Shown piece after piece: positions 17,974 through 26,670 of a stretch of 64,000 bases of DNA; position 1 is the first letter of the stretch, and the number at the start of each line of letters is the position of its first letter. Under the pieces are notes generated by a model, which did no database searches, was not told the DNA's origin, and saw only the letters and a list, made by a program, of their open reading frames with translations. The DNA is from DATLFA01 sp035525225 (GTDB taxonomy: Bacteria; Actinomycetota; Acidimicrobiia; Acidimicrobiales; WLNW01), in the NCBI GenBank assembly GCA_035525225.1, contig DATLFA010000054.1, positions 62,001 to 126,000 of the forward strand, written 5' to 3'. The position numbers and the translations under genes are program-made.

Positions 17974-20736
17974 GTGGAGGATCTCATCACCTACATCATC
18001 GTCGGCTTGGCCGGCGGTGCGATCTACGCGCTCATCGCATCTGGACTCGCCGTTTCGTATACGGCGACCGGCATCTTCAATTTCGCCTACGGCGCTATTG
18101 CGTACGTCGCAGCGATGATGTTCTACCAACTCAATACCGGGCTCGGATGGAATCGTCTCCTCGTCTTCATCCTGACGATCGTCATCTTCTGTCCGTTGTT
18201 CGGATTGGTGCTCAATGTGCTCGTGTTCCGTCCACTGGCGAGAGCCACCGACGAAGCCAAGATCATGTGCACTGTCGGCTTGCTCGTTGCGCTACCCGCG
18301 CTGACCAACTACATCGTGCTCGGTGGCATCAGCACCTTCGACTGGAACCTGAAGGATCCCTCGCAGGCCAACCTGCCCCCGGGCATCTGGCGATCGCCGG
18401 CGCATGTTCACAAGGCCGGCAACATCCAGATCAACGACAACCAGATCATCGTGATCATCGTGGCCGTCATCGTGGCCGTTTCGTTGTGGTACATCCTGCG
18501 CCGTACCCGGCTCGGGCTCCAGATGCGAGCAGTGGTGGACCGCCCCGACCTTGCCGCCTTGCGCGGTGTCAACGACGCGAAGACGTCGGCGGTCGCGTGG
18601 ATCATCGGGACAGTGCTCGCCGGCCTCGCCGGTGTCGTCGGGGCGCCCATCTTGCAATCCCTGCGCATCGAAGTGTTCAACCTCACGATGTTCATCGCGG
18701 CCGCAGCAGTTGTGCTGGGTCGCCTACGGTCGGTGCCGCTCGCGTTCGTCGGTGGCATCTTGCTCGGGGTCGTAACCGCTCTGGTGCAGAGCTATTTGCC
18801 CGACAGCGTGAGGCAAGACTTCCCCGGCATGGCCAACGCCGTGCCGTTCGTGCTGCTCTTCGTCGGTCTCCTATGGCTCGCCCGCGACCGCACTCGTCGC
18901 GGCGGAGTCGTCGCGATCCAGACGCCGCCGACCAACTGGACGTCCGACCTGCCGGGCTGGCGCGTCGCGTTGCCGTGGGCGATCGCCGTCGGGTTGTTCA
19001 TCATCTGGGTGACGTTCATCTTGAACAACTTCTGGCTCGGGCGCTTCGCCACCGGCCTGTCGTTCGCGGTGGTCTTCATGAGCTTTGTCATCGTCACCGG
19101 CCAGGGCGGCATGGTGAGCTTGGCGCAAGCCAGCTTCGTGACAGTGGCGGCAATGTTGGTGGGCCGACTGACCGTAGCCAGCGGCTGGCCCTGGGGCCTC
19201 GCCCTCATCGCGGGCATGTTGGCGGCCGCTGCCATCGGCACCATCGTTGCGTTGCCGGCGTTGCGTATCGGCGGTTTGCCGCTGGCGCTCGCGACCCTCG
19301 CGCTCGGTTTCGTGGGCGACGAGATCTTGTTCCGGTGGCAATGGTTGCGGCGAAGCCAGAGCGGCTGGTTGATCAGCCAACCCAAGCTCGGCCCCATCGA
19401 GTTGAGTGACCGACGCACCTACATCTTCACGATGATGATCATCCTCGCGCTGTTGGCCCTCCTCGTTCGCAACTTGCAGCGGTCGTCGAGCGGTCGCACG
19501 ATCACCGCAGTGCGCAACAGCGAGGCGGCGGCGTCCACGTCGGGCCTTTCCATACCGCGCACGAAGCTGTCGATCTTTGCACTGAGCGCGGCCGTCGCCG
19601 GCCTCGGCGGAGTGCTGGTCGCCACCCAGAACGGCGGTATCACGAGCGTCAACTTCCCCACCGGTACGACCTTGGCCTGGCTGGCGATTGTCGTATTGTT
19701 CGGCATCCGCAAGCCTCACGGCGCGATGTTGGCCGGCGTGGCGTTCGCCGCGAGCGACCCGTTCTTCAACAACGGCTTCCACTTCGCCTTCTTTCCGTCG
19801 TTCCTTCACTGGGACGGGTTGGGCTCGTCTACCGCGACGTCGGTCTCGCAGATCCTGTTCGGTCTCGGTGCGATTCAGTTGGCCCGCCAACCCGATGGCG
19901 TGCTGGCGATCACCGCCATGCAGAATCGGGCACGTCGCGACAAACGAAGGTCGAAGGCTGCGAAACCGACGCCGGCGATCACGATCACCGAGCGGGTCGA
20001 CCCGGCCGCACCGCTCCCGGCAAACCTCTACGTTCCGGATGCCGAGATCACCTTCGCGCTGCGCGACGTGCGCAGTGGCTACGGCCTCGTCGAAGTGTTG
20101 CGAGGAGTGACGCTGTCGGTGCCCAAGGGCCACATCACCGCGGTGCTCGGGCCCAACGGCGCGGGGAAGTCGACCACGTGTCTCACCGCAGCAGGACGGG
20201 TCGCAGCGACCGCGGGCTCGATCGAGTTCGAAGGCCGGGACATCACCAAGCTCGGCGCGCACAAGCGGGCGCAGATGGGCATCGTGCTCGCCCCCGAGGC
20301 ACGCGGAATCTTCCCCGGTCTCACCGTCCGCGAGAACTTGCAGATGTGGTTGCCGAGTGCCGCGGACCGCGAGCTGGTCTACGAGCGGTTCCCGATCCTC
20401 GGCGAGCGCCGTAACCTGTCCTCGGGCAACCTTTCGGGCGGCGAGCAGCAAATCCTCACCCTCGCCTCGCTGCTCGTCAACCCTCCGGCCGTGCTCATCG
20501 CCGACGAGCCGTCGCTCGGTCTGGCTCCGCTCATCGTCGATCAGATCATGGGGCTGTTCGTCGAGCTCAAGAACCGGGGCACCGCGCTCTTGCTCGTCGA
20601 GGAAAAGGCCAGGGATCTCCTCGACATCGCCGATTCGGTGGCCGTGCTCAACCTTGGGCGTATCACCTGGTACGGCCCCAGGTCCGAGGTCGACGCCGAG
20701 CGCATCGCGACCGAGTACCTCGGGGTCCTCGCCTGA
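17974..20736 (+). CDS. Fused branched-chain-type ABC transporter: LivH-LivM-LivF
   Basis: A 920-residue protein combining three usual subunits. Residues 1-310 are a LivH-type permease (GLAGGAIYALIASGLAVSYT, then FNFAYGAIAYVAAM). Residues about 325-640 are a LivM-type permease (VVFMSFVIVTGQGGMVSLAQ). After a basic linker, residues about 690-920 are a LivF-type ATPase with Walker A GPNGAGKST starting at 726, signature LSGGEQQILTLA and Walker B VLIADEPSLGLAP. The GTG start has AAGGGG upstream. Together with LivG and the lipoprotein at 20844 this makes a complete importer in which each complex would use one fused chain and one LivG. No internal stop or frameshift is seen, so the fusion is genuine as read. 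Confidence 0.92.
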   Translation: MEDLITYIIVGLAGGAIYALIASGLAVSYTATGIFNFAYGAIAYVAAMMFYQLNTGLGWNRLLVFILTIVIFCPLFGLVLNVLVFRPLARATDEAKIMCTVGLLVALPALTNYIVLGGISTFDWNLKDPSQANLPPGIWRSPAHVHKAGNIQINDNQIIVIIVAVIVAVSLWYILRRTRLGLQMRAVVDRPDLAALRGVNDAKTSAVAWIIGTVLAGLAGVVGAPILQSLRIEVFNLTMFIAAAAVVLGRLRSVPLAFVGGILLGVVTALVQSYLPDSVRQDFPGMANAVPFVLLFVGLLWLARDRTRRGGVVAIQTPPTNWTSDLPGWRVALPWAIAVGLFIIWVTFILNNFWLGRFATGLSFAVVFMSFVIVTGQGGMVSLAQASFVTVAAMLVGRLTVASGWPWGLALIAGMLAAAAIGTIVALPALRIGGLPLALATLALGFVGDEILFRWQWLRRSQSGWLISQPKLGPIELSDRRTYIFTMMIILALLALLVRNLQRSSSGRTITAVRNSEAAASTSGLSIPRTKLSIFALSAAVAGLGGVLVATQNGGITSVNFPTGTTLAWLAIVVLFGIRKPHGAMLAGVAFAASDPFFNNGFHFAFFPSFLHWDGLGSSTATSVSQILFGLGAIQLARQPDGVLAITAMQNRARRDKRRSKAAKPTPAITITERVDPAAPLPANLYVPDAEITFALRDVRSGYGLVEVLRGVTLSVPKGHITAVLGPNGAGKSTTCLTAAGRVAATAGSIEFEGRDITKLGAHKRAQMGIVLAPEARGIFPGLTVRENLQMWLPSAADRELVYERFPILGERRNLSSGNLSGGEQQILTLASLLVNPPAVLIADEPSLGLAPLIVDQIMGLFVELKNRGTALLLVEEKARDLLDIADSVAVLNLGRITWYGPRSEVDAERIATEYLGVLA

Positions 20737-20843
20737 ATACCGGCCCGGCCGCCGTGGTGTGGCGCCCGGCACTGGATCGACGAACTGCTGGGCTATAGTC
20801 GCACTATTCAAGGTGCCATTCGGCACAGCTCGAGGAGGGGAAC

Positions 20844-22109
20844 TTGAAGCGATACAAAGTCGCGAAGTACGTCGCGTTGGCGATAGTCGTCGCGCTCATC
20901 GGTGCGGCCTGCGGTGACGACGGTGATTCGTCGACGCCCGGCGCAGCAACAGGCGAGTGTGACCCCAGCAAGCCGGCCATCAAGGTGGGCAACGTCACCA
21001 CTGCCCAGAACTACGCCGGCATGGAAGATGCGATCGTTGCTCGCATCGAACGCGAGAACAAGACCTGCATCGGGGGCCGCAAGCTGGAGTTCGTCGGCTC
21101 ACGCGATGATGCCGGAGACATCCAGAAGAATCTCGACGGCGCCAAGGATCTCGTGGAGAACAACGGCGCCAACCTGTTGCTCATCACGTCCGACCGCAAC
21201 GTCCAGACGAACGCGTACCTCGCGACCGCAAAGGTTCCGTACTTCGGGTGGGGGTTCATGCCCGGCTTCTGCGGTGACGATGCGTGGGGTATGGGCGTGC
21301 AGGGTTGCCTCTCGGGTTTCGCCTTCAACAAGCTGGGCGCAGTGAAGCTCGACAATCCCCCGCTATCGGGTGGCTTCGTCGAGGCGCATCAGGCGATCAC
21401 CGGCAAGAAGGACTACACCCTCGTCGTGCTCCAGGAAGACAGTGACGCCGGCCGCGCCGGCGGCGCGCTCTACGACCAGCTGTTCGCCAAGGACAAGGTA
21501 CTGCTCGCAAACGAGTACGTCGCGGCGAAGGCGGACGGTTCGATCGACCCGGCCGTACTCACCCGGTACGTCCAGCTCGTCAACGACAAGAAGCCCGACA
21601 TGGTGATGCTCTCGACGCCGTTCTCGATGGCGATCTCCATCAGCGTTGCGCTCAAGACCTCCGGCTACACCGGTGCGATCCAGAACTTCGTCTCGTACGC
21701 GCCCGGTCTGCTCGAGAGCTCCGCGGATTTGGCGGCGGCGTTCGAAGGTACCTACACGATCACCCAGTACCCACCGATCGAAGACGGCGGCGGTGACGCC
21801 ATCAAGGCCGATCTCGCGGCCGCCGGCAAGCCGGACTTCGTCACGCTGGGTGCGATGATCGGCTGGTGGAACACCGACTTGGCCATCGCCATGGCCAAGG
21901 AGGTCGACGGCGACATCACCGGCGAGGCCATCCGCAAGGTTGCCCTCGACGGCTTCACCTACGAACCAGACAACGGCCCACAGGTCAAGTACCCGCAAGA
22001 CTTCAGTGCCCCGGGCGGCGGTCCATGCCGCGCCGTGGTCAAGGTCGAGGCCAAGGCGTACAAGCTCGTCGACAGCTACAAGTGCTTCGCCACGGTTCCG
22101 TCGAAGTGA
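20844..22109 (+). CDS. ABC transporter substrate-binding lipoprotein
   Basis: A 421-residue periplasmic-binding-type lipoprotein. It starts at TTG preceded by GAGGAGGGG. A basic N-terminus and hydrophobic helix lead to the lipobox LIGAAC with lipidation at Cys23, followed by a disordered Ser/Thr/Gly-rich linker. The mature part shows the type I fold of branched-chain amino acid receptors (GSRDDAGDIQKNLDGAKDLV, DYTLVVLQEDSDAGRAGG). It is expected to deliver ligand to the fused transporter upstream. TATAGT at 20794-20799 in the 107-base gap before it may be a -10 box, allowing separate higher expression. A strong terminator follows. Confidence 0.92.
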   Translation: MKRYKVAKYVALAIVVALIGAACGDDGDSSTPGAATGECDPSKPAIKVGNVTTAQNYAGMEDAIVARIERENKTCIGGRKLEFVGSRDDAGDIQKNLDGAKDLVENNGANLLLITSDRNVQTNAYLATAKVPYFGWGFMPGFCGDDAWGMGVQGCLSGFAFNKLGAVKLDNPPLSGGFVEAHQAITGKKDYTLVVLQEDSDAGRAGGALYDQLFAKDKVLLANEYVAAKADGSIDPAVLTRYVQLVNDKKPDMVMLSTPFSMAISISVALKTSGYTGAIQNFVSYAPGLLESSADLAAAFEGTYTITQYPPIEDGGGDAIKADLAAAGKPDFVTLGAMIGWWNTDLAIAMAKEVDGDITGEAIRKVALDGFTYEPDNGPQVKYPQDFSAPGGGPCRAVVKVEAKAYKLVDSYKCFATVPSK

Positions 22110-22127
22110 CGCTCCCGTCGATCTGAA

Positions 22128-22168
22128 GAATCGGGCGGTCTCTGCGGAGGCCGCCCGATTCATTTTTG
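22128..22168 (+). terminator. Intrinsic terminator after the ABC transporter operon
   Basis: GAATCGGGCGG and CCGCCCGATTC form an 11-bp perfect stem, extended by a T-G pair and CTC/GAG around a TGCG loop, followed by ATTTTTGG. It ends the livG to binding-protein unit and is the clearest rho-independent terminator in the window. Confidence 0.9.
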
Positions 22169-22206
22169 GTCCATGCTGGGTCCATGACGAGCGGAGCCCT
22201 GAGAAG

Positions 22207-23091
22207 ATGAGCGAAGCGACCAAGGCGACGAGCGAAGCGACCAAGGCGACGAGCGAAGCGCCGAGAACAGCGAGCGAAGCGACCAAGACCCCGAACCCGC
22301 TCTGTCTCAATCTGTTCCAGTATTCGCCGTATGCGGGCACCACGAGTGTGCCGTCGCTCGATGACCTGCTCGTCGCGTCGGCCGACGCCGGCTTCGACCT
22401 CGTCGGTCTCGACATGTATTCGCTCGACCTACTCGAGGTTTCGCCGGGCACCGTCGCGCGGTCGCTGCAACGTCACGGGCTGCGTTGTTTCGAGATGCTC
22501 GGGCTGTCGGTGGACGGCGACGAGGAGGCCTCACTGGCCATGGCACGCGCCGTGGCTCGGTGGGTGGGCGAAGCGCACGCCGAGTGGGTGCTGACCGTCG
22601 TGTCGGCACCGGTCGATGATGAGCTCATCGACCGCTTCGGTCGTTGCGCGGACCTCGTCGCTGCCGAAGGCGGTCGGCTGGCACTCGAGTTCTTGCCGTT
22701 CCTACCCGTGTCGAGCATCGCATCGGCCCGCGCGGTCTGCGACGCGGTGGGCGCGGCGCGTGCCCGAGTCCTGATCGACAGCTGGCACGTTTTCCGCGGC
22801 ACCGACGCGCTCGCCGACGTTGCGGCAACGCCCGTCGACGCGATCGGCTACATCCAATTCGACGACGCGCTGCCCGTGGCCGGAGCATTGCACGACGAAG
22901 TGATGACGCGGCGTATCTGGCCGGGCAAAGGCGAGTTCGATGTGGGCGCCTTCGCGGAGGCGGTCAAGGCCACGGGCTACCGCGGGCCGATCAGCGTCGA
23001 ACTACTCAACGAATCGTGGCGCCTCAACGGGCTACGGCCCGCGGAGTTCGCCCGGCGGGCAATGCAGACTTCGCGGCCGTACTGGGCCTAG
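22207..23091 (+). CDS. Sugar phosphate isomerase/epimerase-like TIM-barrel protein
   Basis: About 294 residues. From residue 30 the protein is an AP-endonuclease-2-type TIM barrel, as in xylose isomerase-like proteins: LCLNLFQYSP, DAGFDLVGLDMYSLD, ALEFLPFLPV, RVLIDSWHVFRG, GYIQFDDALP and GPISVELLNESW. The Glu, Asp and His residues in these strands are the usual metal ligands. Family members isomerise sugars or inositol derivatives; the substrate is unknown. The first 29 residues are a repetitive tail of four SEATKAT-like units encoded by a 21-base tandem repeat. The true start could therefore lie downstream of it, near the NPLCLN segment, but no ATG or GTG with a good binding site was seen there. 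Confidence 0.75.
   Translation: MSEATKATSEATKATSEAPRTASEATKTPNPLCLNLFQYSPYAGTTSVPSLDDLLVASADAGFDLVGLDMYSLDLLEVSPGTVARSLQRHGLRCFEMLGLSVDGDEEASLAMARAVARWVGEAHAEWVLTVVSAPVDDELIDRFGRCADLVAAEGGRLALEFLPFLPVSSIASARAVCDAVGAARARVLIDSWHVFRGTDALADVAATPVDAIGYIQFDDALPVAGALHDEVMTRRIWPGKGEFDVGAFAEAVKATGYRGPISVELLNESWRLNGLRPAEFARRAMQTSRPYWA
22210..22293. repeat. Four tandem 21-base units at the 5' end of a gene
   Basis: Two identical and two diverged units beginning AGCGAAGCGACCAAGGC, period 21 bases, at 22210, 22231, 22252 and 22273. They encode four seven-residue units (SEATKAT, SEATKAT, SEAPRTA, SEATKTP). Unrelated in sequence to the GC-rich repeat family elsewhere in the window. Confidence 0.85.
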
Positions 23092-23100
23092 GCCGCGGGC

Positions 23101-23658
23101 TCAGGACGCCTTTTGGAAGAACTCCGCGGGAATGTCGGCAGGATCGAGCTTGGTGATGCGGTCACTGCGGAACATCTCACCGTCGCCGTAGCTGTCCTCG
23201 CCGATCAACCTGCCTTCTTCGTCGAAGGGCCAGAACAACGTGAGGCGCATCGTGACCATGTACACCGCGCTCTCGTCGTCGATCGGTGCGTTGCGGAGCT
23301 TGAGCACCCATCCCGGATAGAGCTGCTTGAACCATCCTTCGGTGACGACGCAGTCGTCGTCGACGACGATGCGTTCGATGTCGAACTCGCAGACGTGGCG
23401 GCCCTCGACGTACAGATTCTGATAGTGCGCGGTGACCGCATCGAGTCCCTTGGGTCCTGCGCCGAAACCACTGCCCGCGACCCAGAACTTGTAGTCGGGT
23501 TCGGGTGCGAGCGTGCTCAGCAACAAGTCGAAATCACTGGTCGCCTCCGCCTTCAGATGGTCGCGCAACACCTCGAGCAACCGTCGATGTCGCGGGTTCG
23601 TCGTGCGATCGAGCCGCGCTTGCACGATGTGCCAACCCTTGTTCGCGTCGAACTCCAT
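23101..23658 (-). CDS. SnoaL-like (NTF2-fold) protein
   Basis: About 185 residues with features of the SnoaL/NTF2-like cone fold: an initial helix (HRRLLEVLRDHLKAEATSDFD), GLDAVTAHYQNLY, then long beta strands (CEFDIERIVVDDDCVVTEGWF, ESAVYMVTMRLTLFWPFD). Such proteins are isomerases, cyclases or binding proteins for hydrophobic small molecules. The ATG at 23658 has GAGG upstream and starts MEFDANKGWH; an ATG 11 codons earlier (23691) is possible. Divergent from an SRPBCC protein, another small-molecule-binding fold. No specific function can be assigned. Confidence 0.75.
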   Translation of the reverse strand: MEFDANKGWHIVQARLDRTTNPRHRRLLEVLRDHLKAEATSDFDLLLSTLAPEPDYKFWVAGSGFGAGPKGLDAVTAHYQNLYVEGRHVCEFDIERIVVDDDCVVTEGWFKQLYPGWVLKLRNAPIDDESAVYMVTMRLTLFWPFDEEGRLIGEDSYGDGEMFRSDRITKLDPADIPAEFFQKAS

Positions 23659-23721
23659 GAGTGCCTCGCTAGTGGTCGTCGGTACGCGCATAGAGAGTAG
23701 AGCATCTACACTCCCCGCGCG

Positions 23722-24210
23722 ATGGCCACCGTGCGCCGGCATGTTCGAATCAACCGTCCGGCCGCTGAAGTGTGGGCCATTCTGGGCGATGCGGTGGCGT
23801 TGCCCCGCTGGTTTCCCGGCATCGCCGACGCGAGAGTCGACGGCGCCGTTCGCATCGTGACGACCGGAGCAGGCTTGCCGATGCCCGAAGAGATCATCAC
23901 TTGCGATCCGCTGTTGCGGCGGTTCCAGTACCGCATCACCGCGCCGATGTTCCGTCATCACTTGAGCACCATCGACGTGATCGACCTCGAGGACGGCACC
24001 ACCCTCGCGATCTACGGGGTCGATGCCGAGCCCGCGGTGCTGGCCCTCACGATCGGCGGGGCGGCCGGTGCGGCACTCGTGCACCTCAAAGGCATTCTGG
24101 AAAAAGGCGAGTTCATCTTGGAACAAGGCGAGGACCGTATCGGCCCTCGAGCGAGGGGGACCGATGGGCCGCAAGATCCTGTTCGTCACGACGGACCAAC
24201 AGCGCTATGA
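23722..24210 (+). CDS. SRPBCC-family protein (START/polyketide cyclase-like)
   Basis: A 162-residue protein with the helix-grip signature of the SRPBCC superfamily: RHVRINRPAAEVWAILGD, PRWFPGIADARVDG, RRFQYRITAPMF and a long C-terminal helix. These proteins bind hydrophobic ligands or act as cyclases or hydrolases. Its last 47 bases overlap the start of the sulfatase gene in another frame, so the two are probably translated together. The last 20 or so residues are charged and outside the fold. Function unknown. Confidence 0.8.
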   Translation: MATVRRHVRINRPAAEVWAILGDAVALPRWFPGIADARVDGAVRIVTTGAGLPMPEEIITCDPLLRRFQYRITAPMFRHHLSTIDVIDLEDGTTLAIYGVDAEPAVLALTIGGAAGAALVHLKGILEKGEFILEQGEDRIGPRARGTDGPQDPVRHDGPTAL

Positions 24211-25732
24211 CACGTTGGGTTGCAACGGCGGCCGTGTCGCACGAACACCGGTGCTCGATGCGATAGGAGCACGGGGTATCCGTTACGAACGCGCGCAGCC
24301 GCAATCAGTGGTGTGCATGCCGTCGCGCGCAACGATCCTCACGGGCCAGTACCCGGCGACTCACGGCGTGTGGATGAATGGTGTGCCGTTGCCGGTCGAT
24401 GCGCCGTCGGTGGCGACCGTGCTCAGCGATGCCGGGTATCGCACCGCATTGATCGGCAAATCGCACTTCCAACCCTTCCTCGACCCGTTCGCCCGCTTCG
24501 ACGAGAACCGGATGGGAATGGCGGGCGTCCACCGGGCCGAAGCGCGTCGCCACGATGGCTCGATCGGGAACTATCGCGGCTTCGATCATCTCGAATCGGC
24601 GACGCACGGCGCCACCGGGCCCTTGCACTACGCGGCGTGGCTGCGGACACACCATCGTGATGCGCCGGGCCTCTACTACAACGTCATCGACACGGATTTG
24701 GAGGTCAATGCGGCGGGTGGCGGCGACACCGGCGGTCCGCAGATCAAGCACAACACGATCCCGCGTGAGTGGTATCACACCGACTGGGTCGCCGATCGCA
24801 CGATCGCCTGGCTCGATTCGCTCGGCGATGACGCGGACTGGTTCTGCTGGATGAGCTTTCCCGATCCGCATCATCCGTGGGATCCACCGAATTCTGAGTT
24901 GCATCGCGTCGACTGGCGCGATCTGGATCTGCCCGACGGCTATCCCGCCGACGGATCGAGACGGGAGCGTATCCTCGACGGCAAGCCTCGGCATTGGCGC
25001 CTCTGGTACGACGGCGCGCTCGTGTCCAATTACGAAGCACCGCGTAAATGGGTGCCGGCCACGCTCACCGCTGATCAGGTCCGCGAAGTCAATGCGCTCA
25101 ACCACATCGAGGTCGAGCTCATCGACGAAGCGCTCGGCCGGGTGTTGCGGCGCGTCGACCAACGCGGCTGGACCAACGAGTGTGATGTCGTGTTCACGTC
25201 CGATCACGGTGAGCTCCAGGGCGACTTCGGCCTGTTGTTCAAAGGGCCCTACCACGTCGACGCATTGATGCGGGTGCCGCTCATCTGGGCTCACGCACCC
25301 GTGGCCGGCAAGCCGGCCGCGTCGGTCACGAAACCGGTCGGTCTGGTGGATCTCGCGCCCACATTCTGCGCGATCGCGAACGTCGATATCCCGCGCTGGA
25401 TGCAGGGAAGCCCACTCCCGGTCGACGACGTCGACGCCTCCGCACGCGGCTTCGAACGCGTGCTGACGACGTGGGACAGCGAGTTGTTCGGCGTCGACGT
25501 GCACCTGCGCACGATCGTGCGCGACGGGTGGGTCTGCACGTCGTATGGACCGGGCACAGTGCACGACGGCAGTGAAGGCGAGTTGTATTCGTTGGTCGAC
25601 GACCCGCTGCAGCAGGTCAACCTGTTCGACGACGGCGCGTACCGAGCGCAACGCGACGATCTACTCGCGGACCTGCACGATCACGAACCCACAGCCCGAA
25701 GCCCAAGGCTCCAACTCGAAGCGCCTGTATGA
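24164..25732 (+). CDS. Sulfatase (alkaline phosphatase superfamily, formylglycine type)
   Basis: A 522-residue type I sulfatase. The N-terminal metal site TTDQQRYDTLGC is followed by the signature Cys51-M-P-S-R with TG after it; the cysteine would be converted to formylglycine. The second metal-binding region is FTSDHGELQGDFGLLFKG. The C-terminal subdomain includes the usual SLVDDPLQQVNLFDD. No signal peptide is visible, so it is probably cytoplasmic. It hydrolyses a sulfate or possibly phosphonate ester of unknown structure. The ATG at 24164 follows GAGGGGGACCG. A formylglycine-generating enzyme would be needed and is not in this window. Confidence 0.9.
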   Translation: MGRKILFVTTDQQRYDTLGCNGGRVARTPVLDAIGARGIRYERAQPQSVVCMPSRATILTGQYPATHGVWMNGVPLPVDAPSVATVLSDAGYRTALIGKSHFQPFLDPFARFDENRMGMAGVHRAEARRHDGSIGNYRGFDHLESATHGATGPLHYAAWLRTHHRDAPGLYYNVIDTDLEVNAAGGGDTGGPQIKHNTIPREWYHTDWVADRTIAWLDSLGDDADWFCWMSFPDPHHPWDPPNSELHRVDWRDLDLPDGYPADGSRRERILDGKPRHWRLWYDGALVSNYEAPRKWVPATLTADQVREVNALNHIEVELIDEALGRVLRRVDQRGWTNECDVVFTSDHGELQGDFGLLFKGPYHVDALMRVPLIWAHAPVAGKPAASVTKPVGLVDLAPTFCAIANVDIPRWMQGSPLPVDDVDASARGFERVLTTWDSELFGVDVHLRTIVRDGWVCTSYGPGTVHDGSEGELYSLVDDPLQQVNLFDDGAYRAQRDDLLADLHDHEPTARSPRLQLEAPV

Positions 25733-25790
25733 CACAGTCGCGAGCGAATGCGTGCAAGAGTTAGCGCGCCGGCGAAGGCCAAGAAGTCGG

Positions 25791-26168
25791 TCAGACCAGG
25801 GCCGGCAGCACGTCGATGAAGAAGCGGCCGCCGCCCTGGTGCAATGAACAGTGGCTGTCGTAGCGGCCCACCGCCTTGAATCGGAAGGCGAAGGTGTCGC
25901 CCGCCGGCACGGTCCAGGGGCCGACCGCGTGGGTCAGCGTGTCCTCGTTGGCCACGACGATGCGGTCGCCGACGCGCACCTCGAGGTCGCGGGGCAAGAT
26001 GTCGACGGATCCCCCGGCGTCGAGCGTCGCGGCGGTACCCGCGGGCACGACGAACTGATGGTCGACGCCCGGCGGCAGCGCGGAGTCGCGGGTCATGACC
26101 AGCGCGAGGGCGCCGGCACCGAGCACGACGAGCGCACCTAGCGCGACCAAGACGAGACGGCGGTGCAT
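25791..26168 (-). CDS. Membrane-anchored cupredoxin-like protein
   Basis: A 125-residue protein with an N-terminal hydrophobic helix (LVLVALGALVVLGAGALALV), probably an uncleaved anchor or signal, then a plastocyanin/azurin-like beta barrel. Probable copper ligands are His80 (TLTHAVGPW), Cys107 and His110 (SHCSLHQGG). The usual fourth ligand methionine after the histidine is replaced by glycine, which would give an altered copper site or none. Located outside the membrane; electron transfer or copper binding is inferred. Convergent with the sulfatase and divergent from the anti-sigma-type gene. Confidence 0.75.
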   Translation of the reverse strand: MHRRLVLVALGALVVLGAGALALVMTRDSALPPGVDHQFVVPAGTAATLDAGGSVDILPRDLEVRVGDRIVVANEDTLTHAVGPWTVPAGDTFAFRFKAVGRYDSHCSLHQGGGRFFIDVLPALV

Positions 26169-26267
26169 CACGGACGACGGTGCATCACGGAAAAGTGCAT
26201 CCGGCCAAGTCTGGTGCATGAGCGCTGGTTTGTCCGAACAGGCGCTTCCCGACAAAGATGGTGACCC

Positions 26268-26654
26268 GTGGGTATCAGAGGTGAAGACGCAGGGATCGAG
26301 ATGCGTCTCCCCGCAACCAGTTGGAGCCCCCGCATCGCTCGGCGGTTCGTGGCCGCTCGGCTCAACGAGAGCATGTCGGGCTGCGACATCGTCGGTGCGG
26401 CCGCATTGGTCACGAGTGAGCTGGTCACGAACGCGGTACAACACACCAATGCCACTGTACGGGTGCGCGTCGAACGGCTCGCCGATCATGTCCGTGTCGA
26501 GGTCAGCGACCGGTCGGCGCCTCGTGCCGACGGCACCGAACAGCTCGCGCTGAGCAACGGCGGCCCCCCTCTCGTCGGGCGGCTGTGCGACCGATGGGGT
26601 GTGGCCGAGACCAACGGCGAGCGTTCTGTCTGGTGCACCTTTCGCCTTGCGTAG
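26268..26654 (+). CDS. ATP-binding protein of the anti-sigma factor (RsbW/SpoIIAB) type
   Basis: A 128-residue GHKL (HATPase) domain protein. The helix with the N-box is LVTSELVTNAVQHTN, and the ATP-lid end is GGPPLVGRLCDRWGV. Stand-alone proteins of this size in actinobacteria bind and phosphorylate anti-anti-sigma partners or act as anti-sigma factors. No sigma factor or STAS-domain partner is nearby, so its target must be elsewhere. The start is uncertain: GTG at 26268 or ATG at 26301, neither with a strong binding site. An ABC ATPase starts 16 bases downstream. Confidence 0.78.
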   Translation: MGIRGEDAGIEMRLPATSWSPRIARRFVAARLNESMSGCDIVGAAALVTSELVTNAVQHTNATVRVRVERLADHVRVEVSDRSAPRADGTEQLALSNGGPPLVGRLCDRWGVAETNGERSVWCTFRLA

Positions 26655-26670
26655 GTCGCCGACGATCGAG

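Noticed and set aside
18871..20826. 651-codon open frame antisense to the fused ABC transporter
   Set aside because: It lies wholly opposite a gene with clear permease and ATPase motifs, has no recognisable domain, and is the kind of shadow frame high GC produces.
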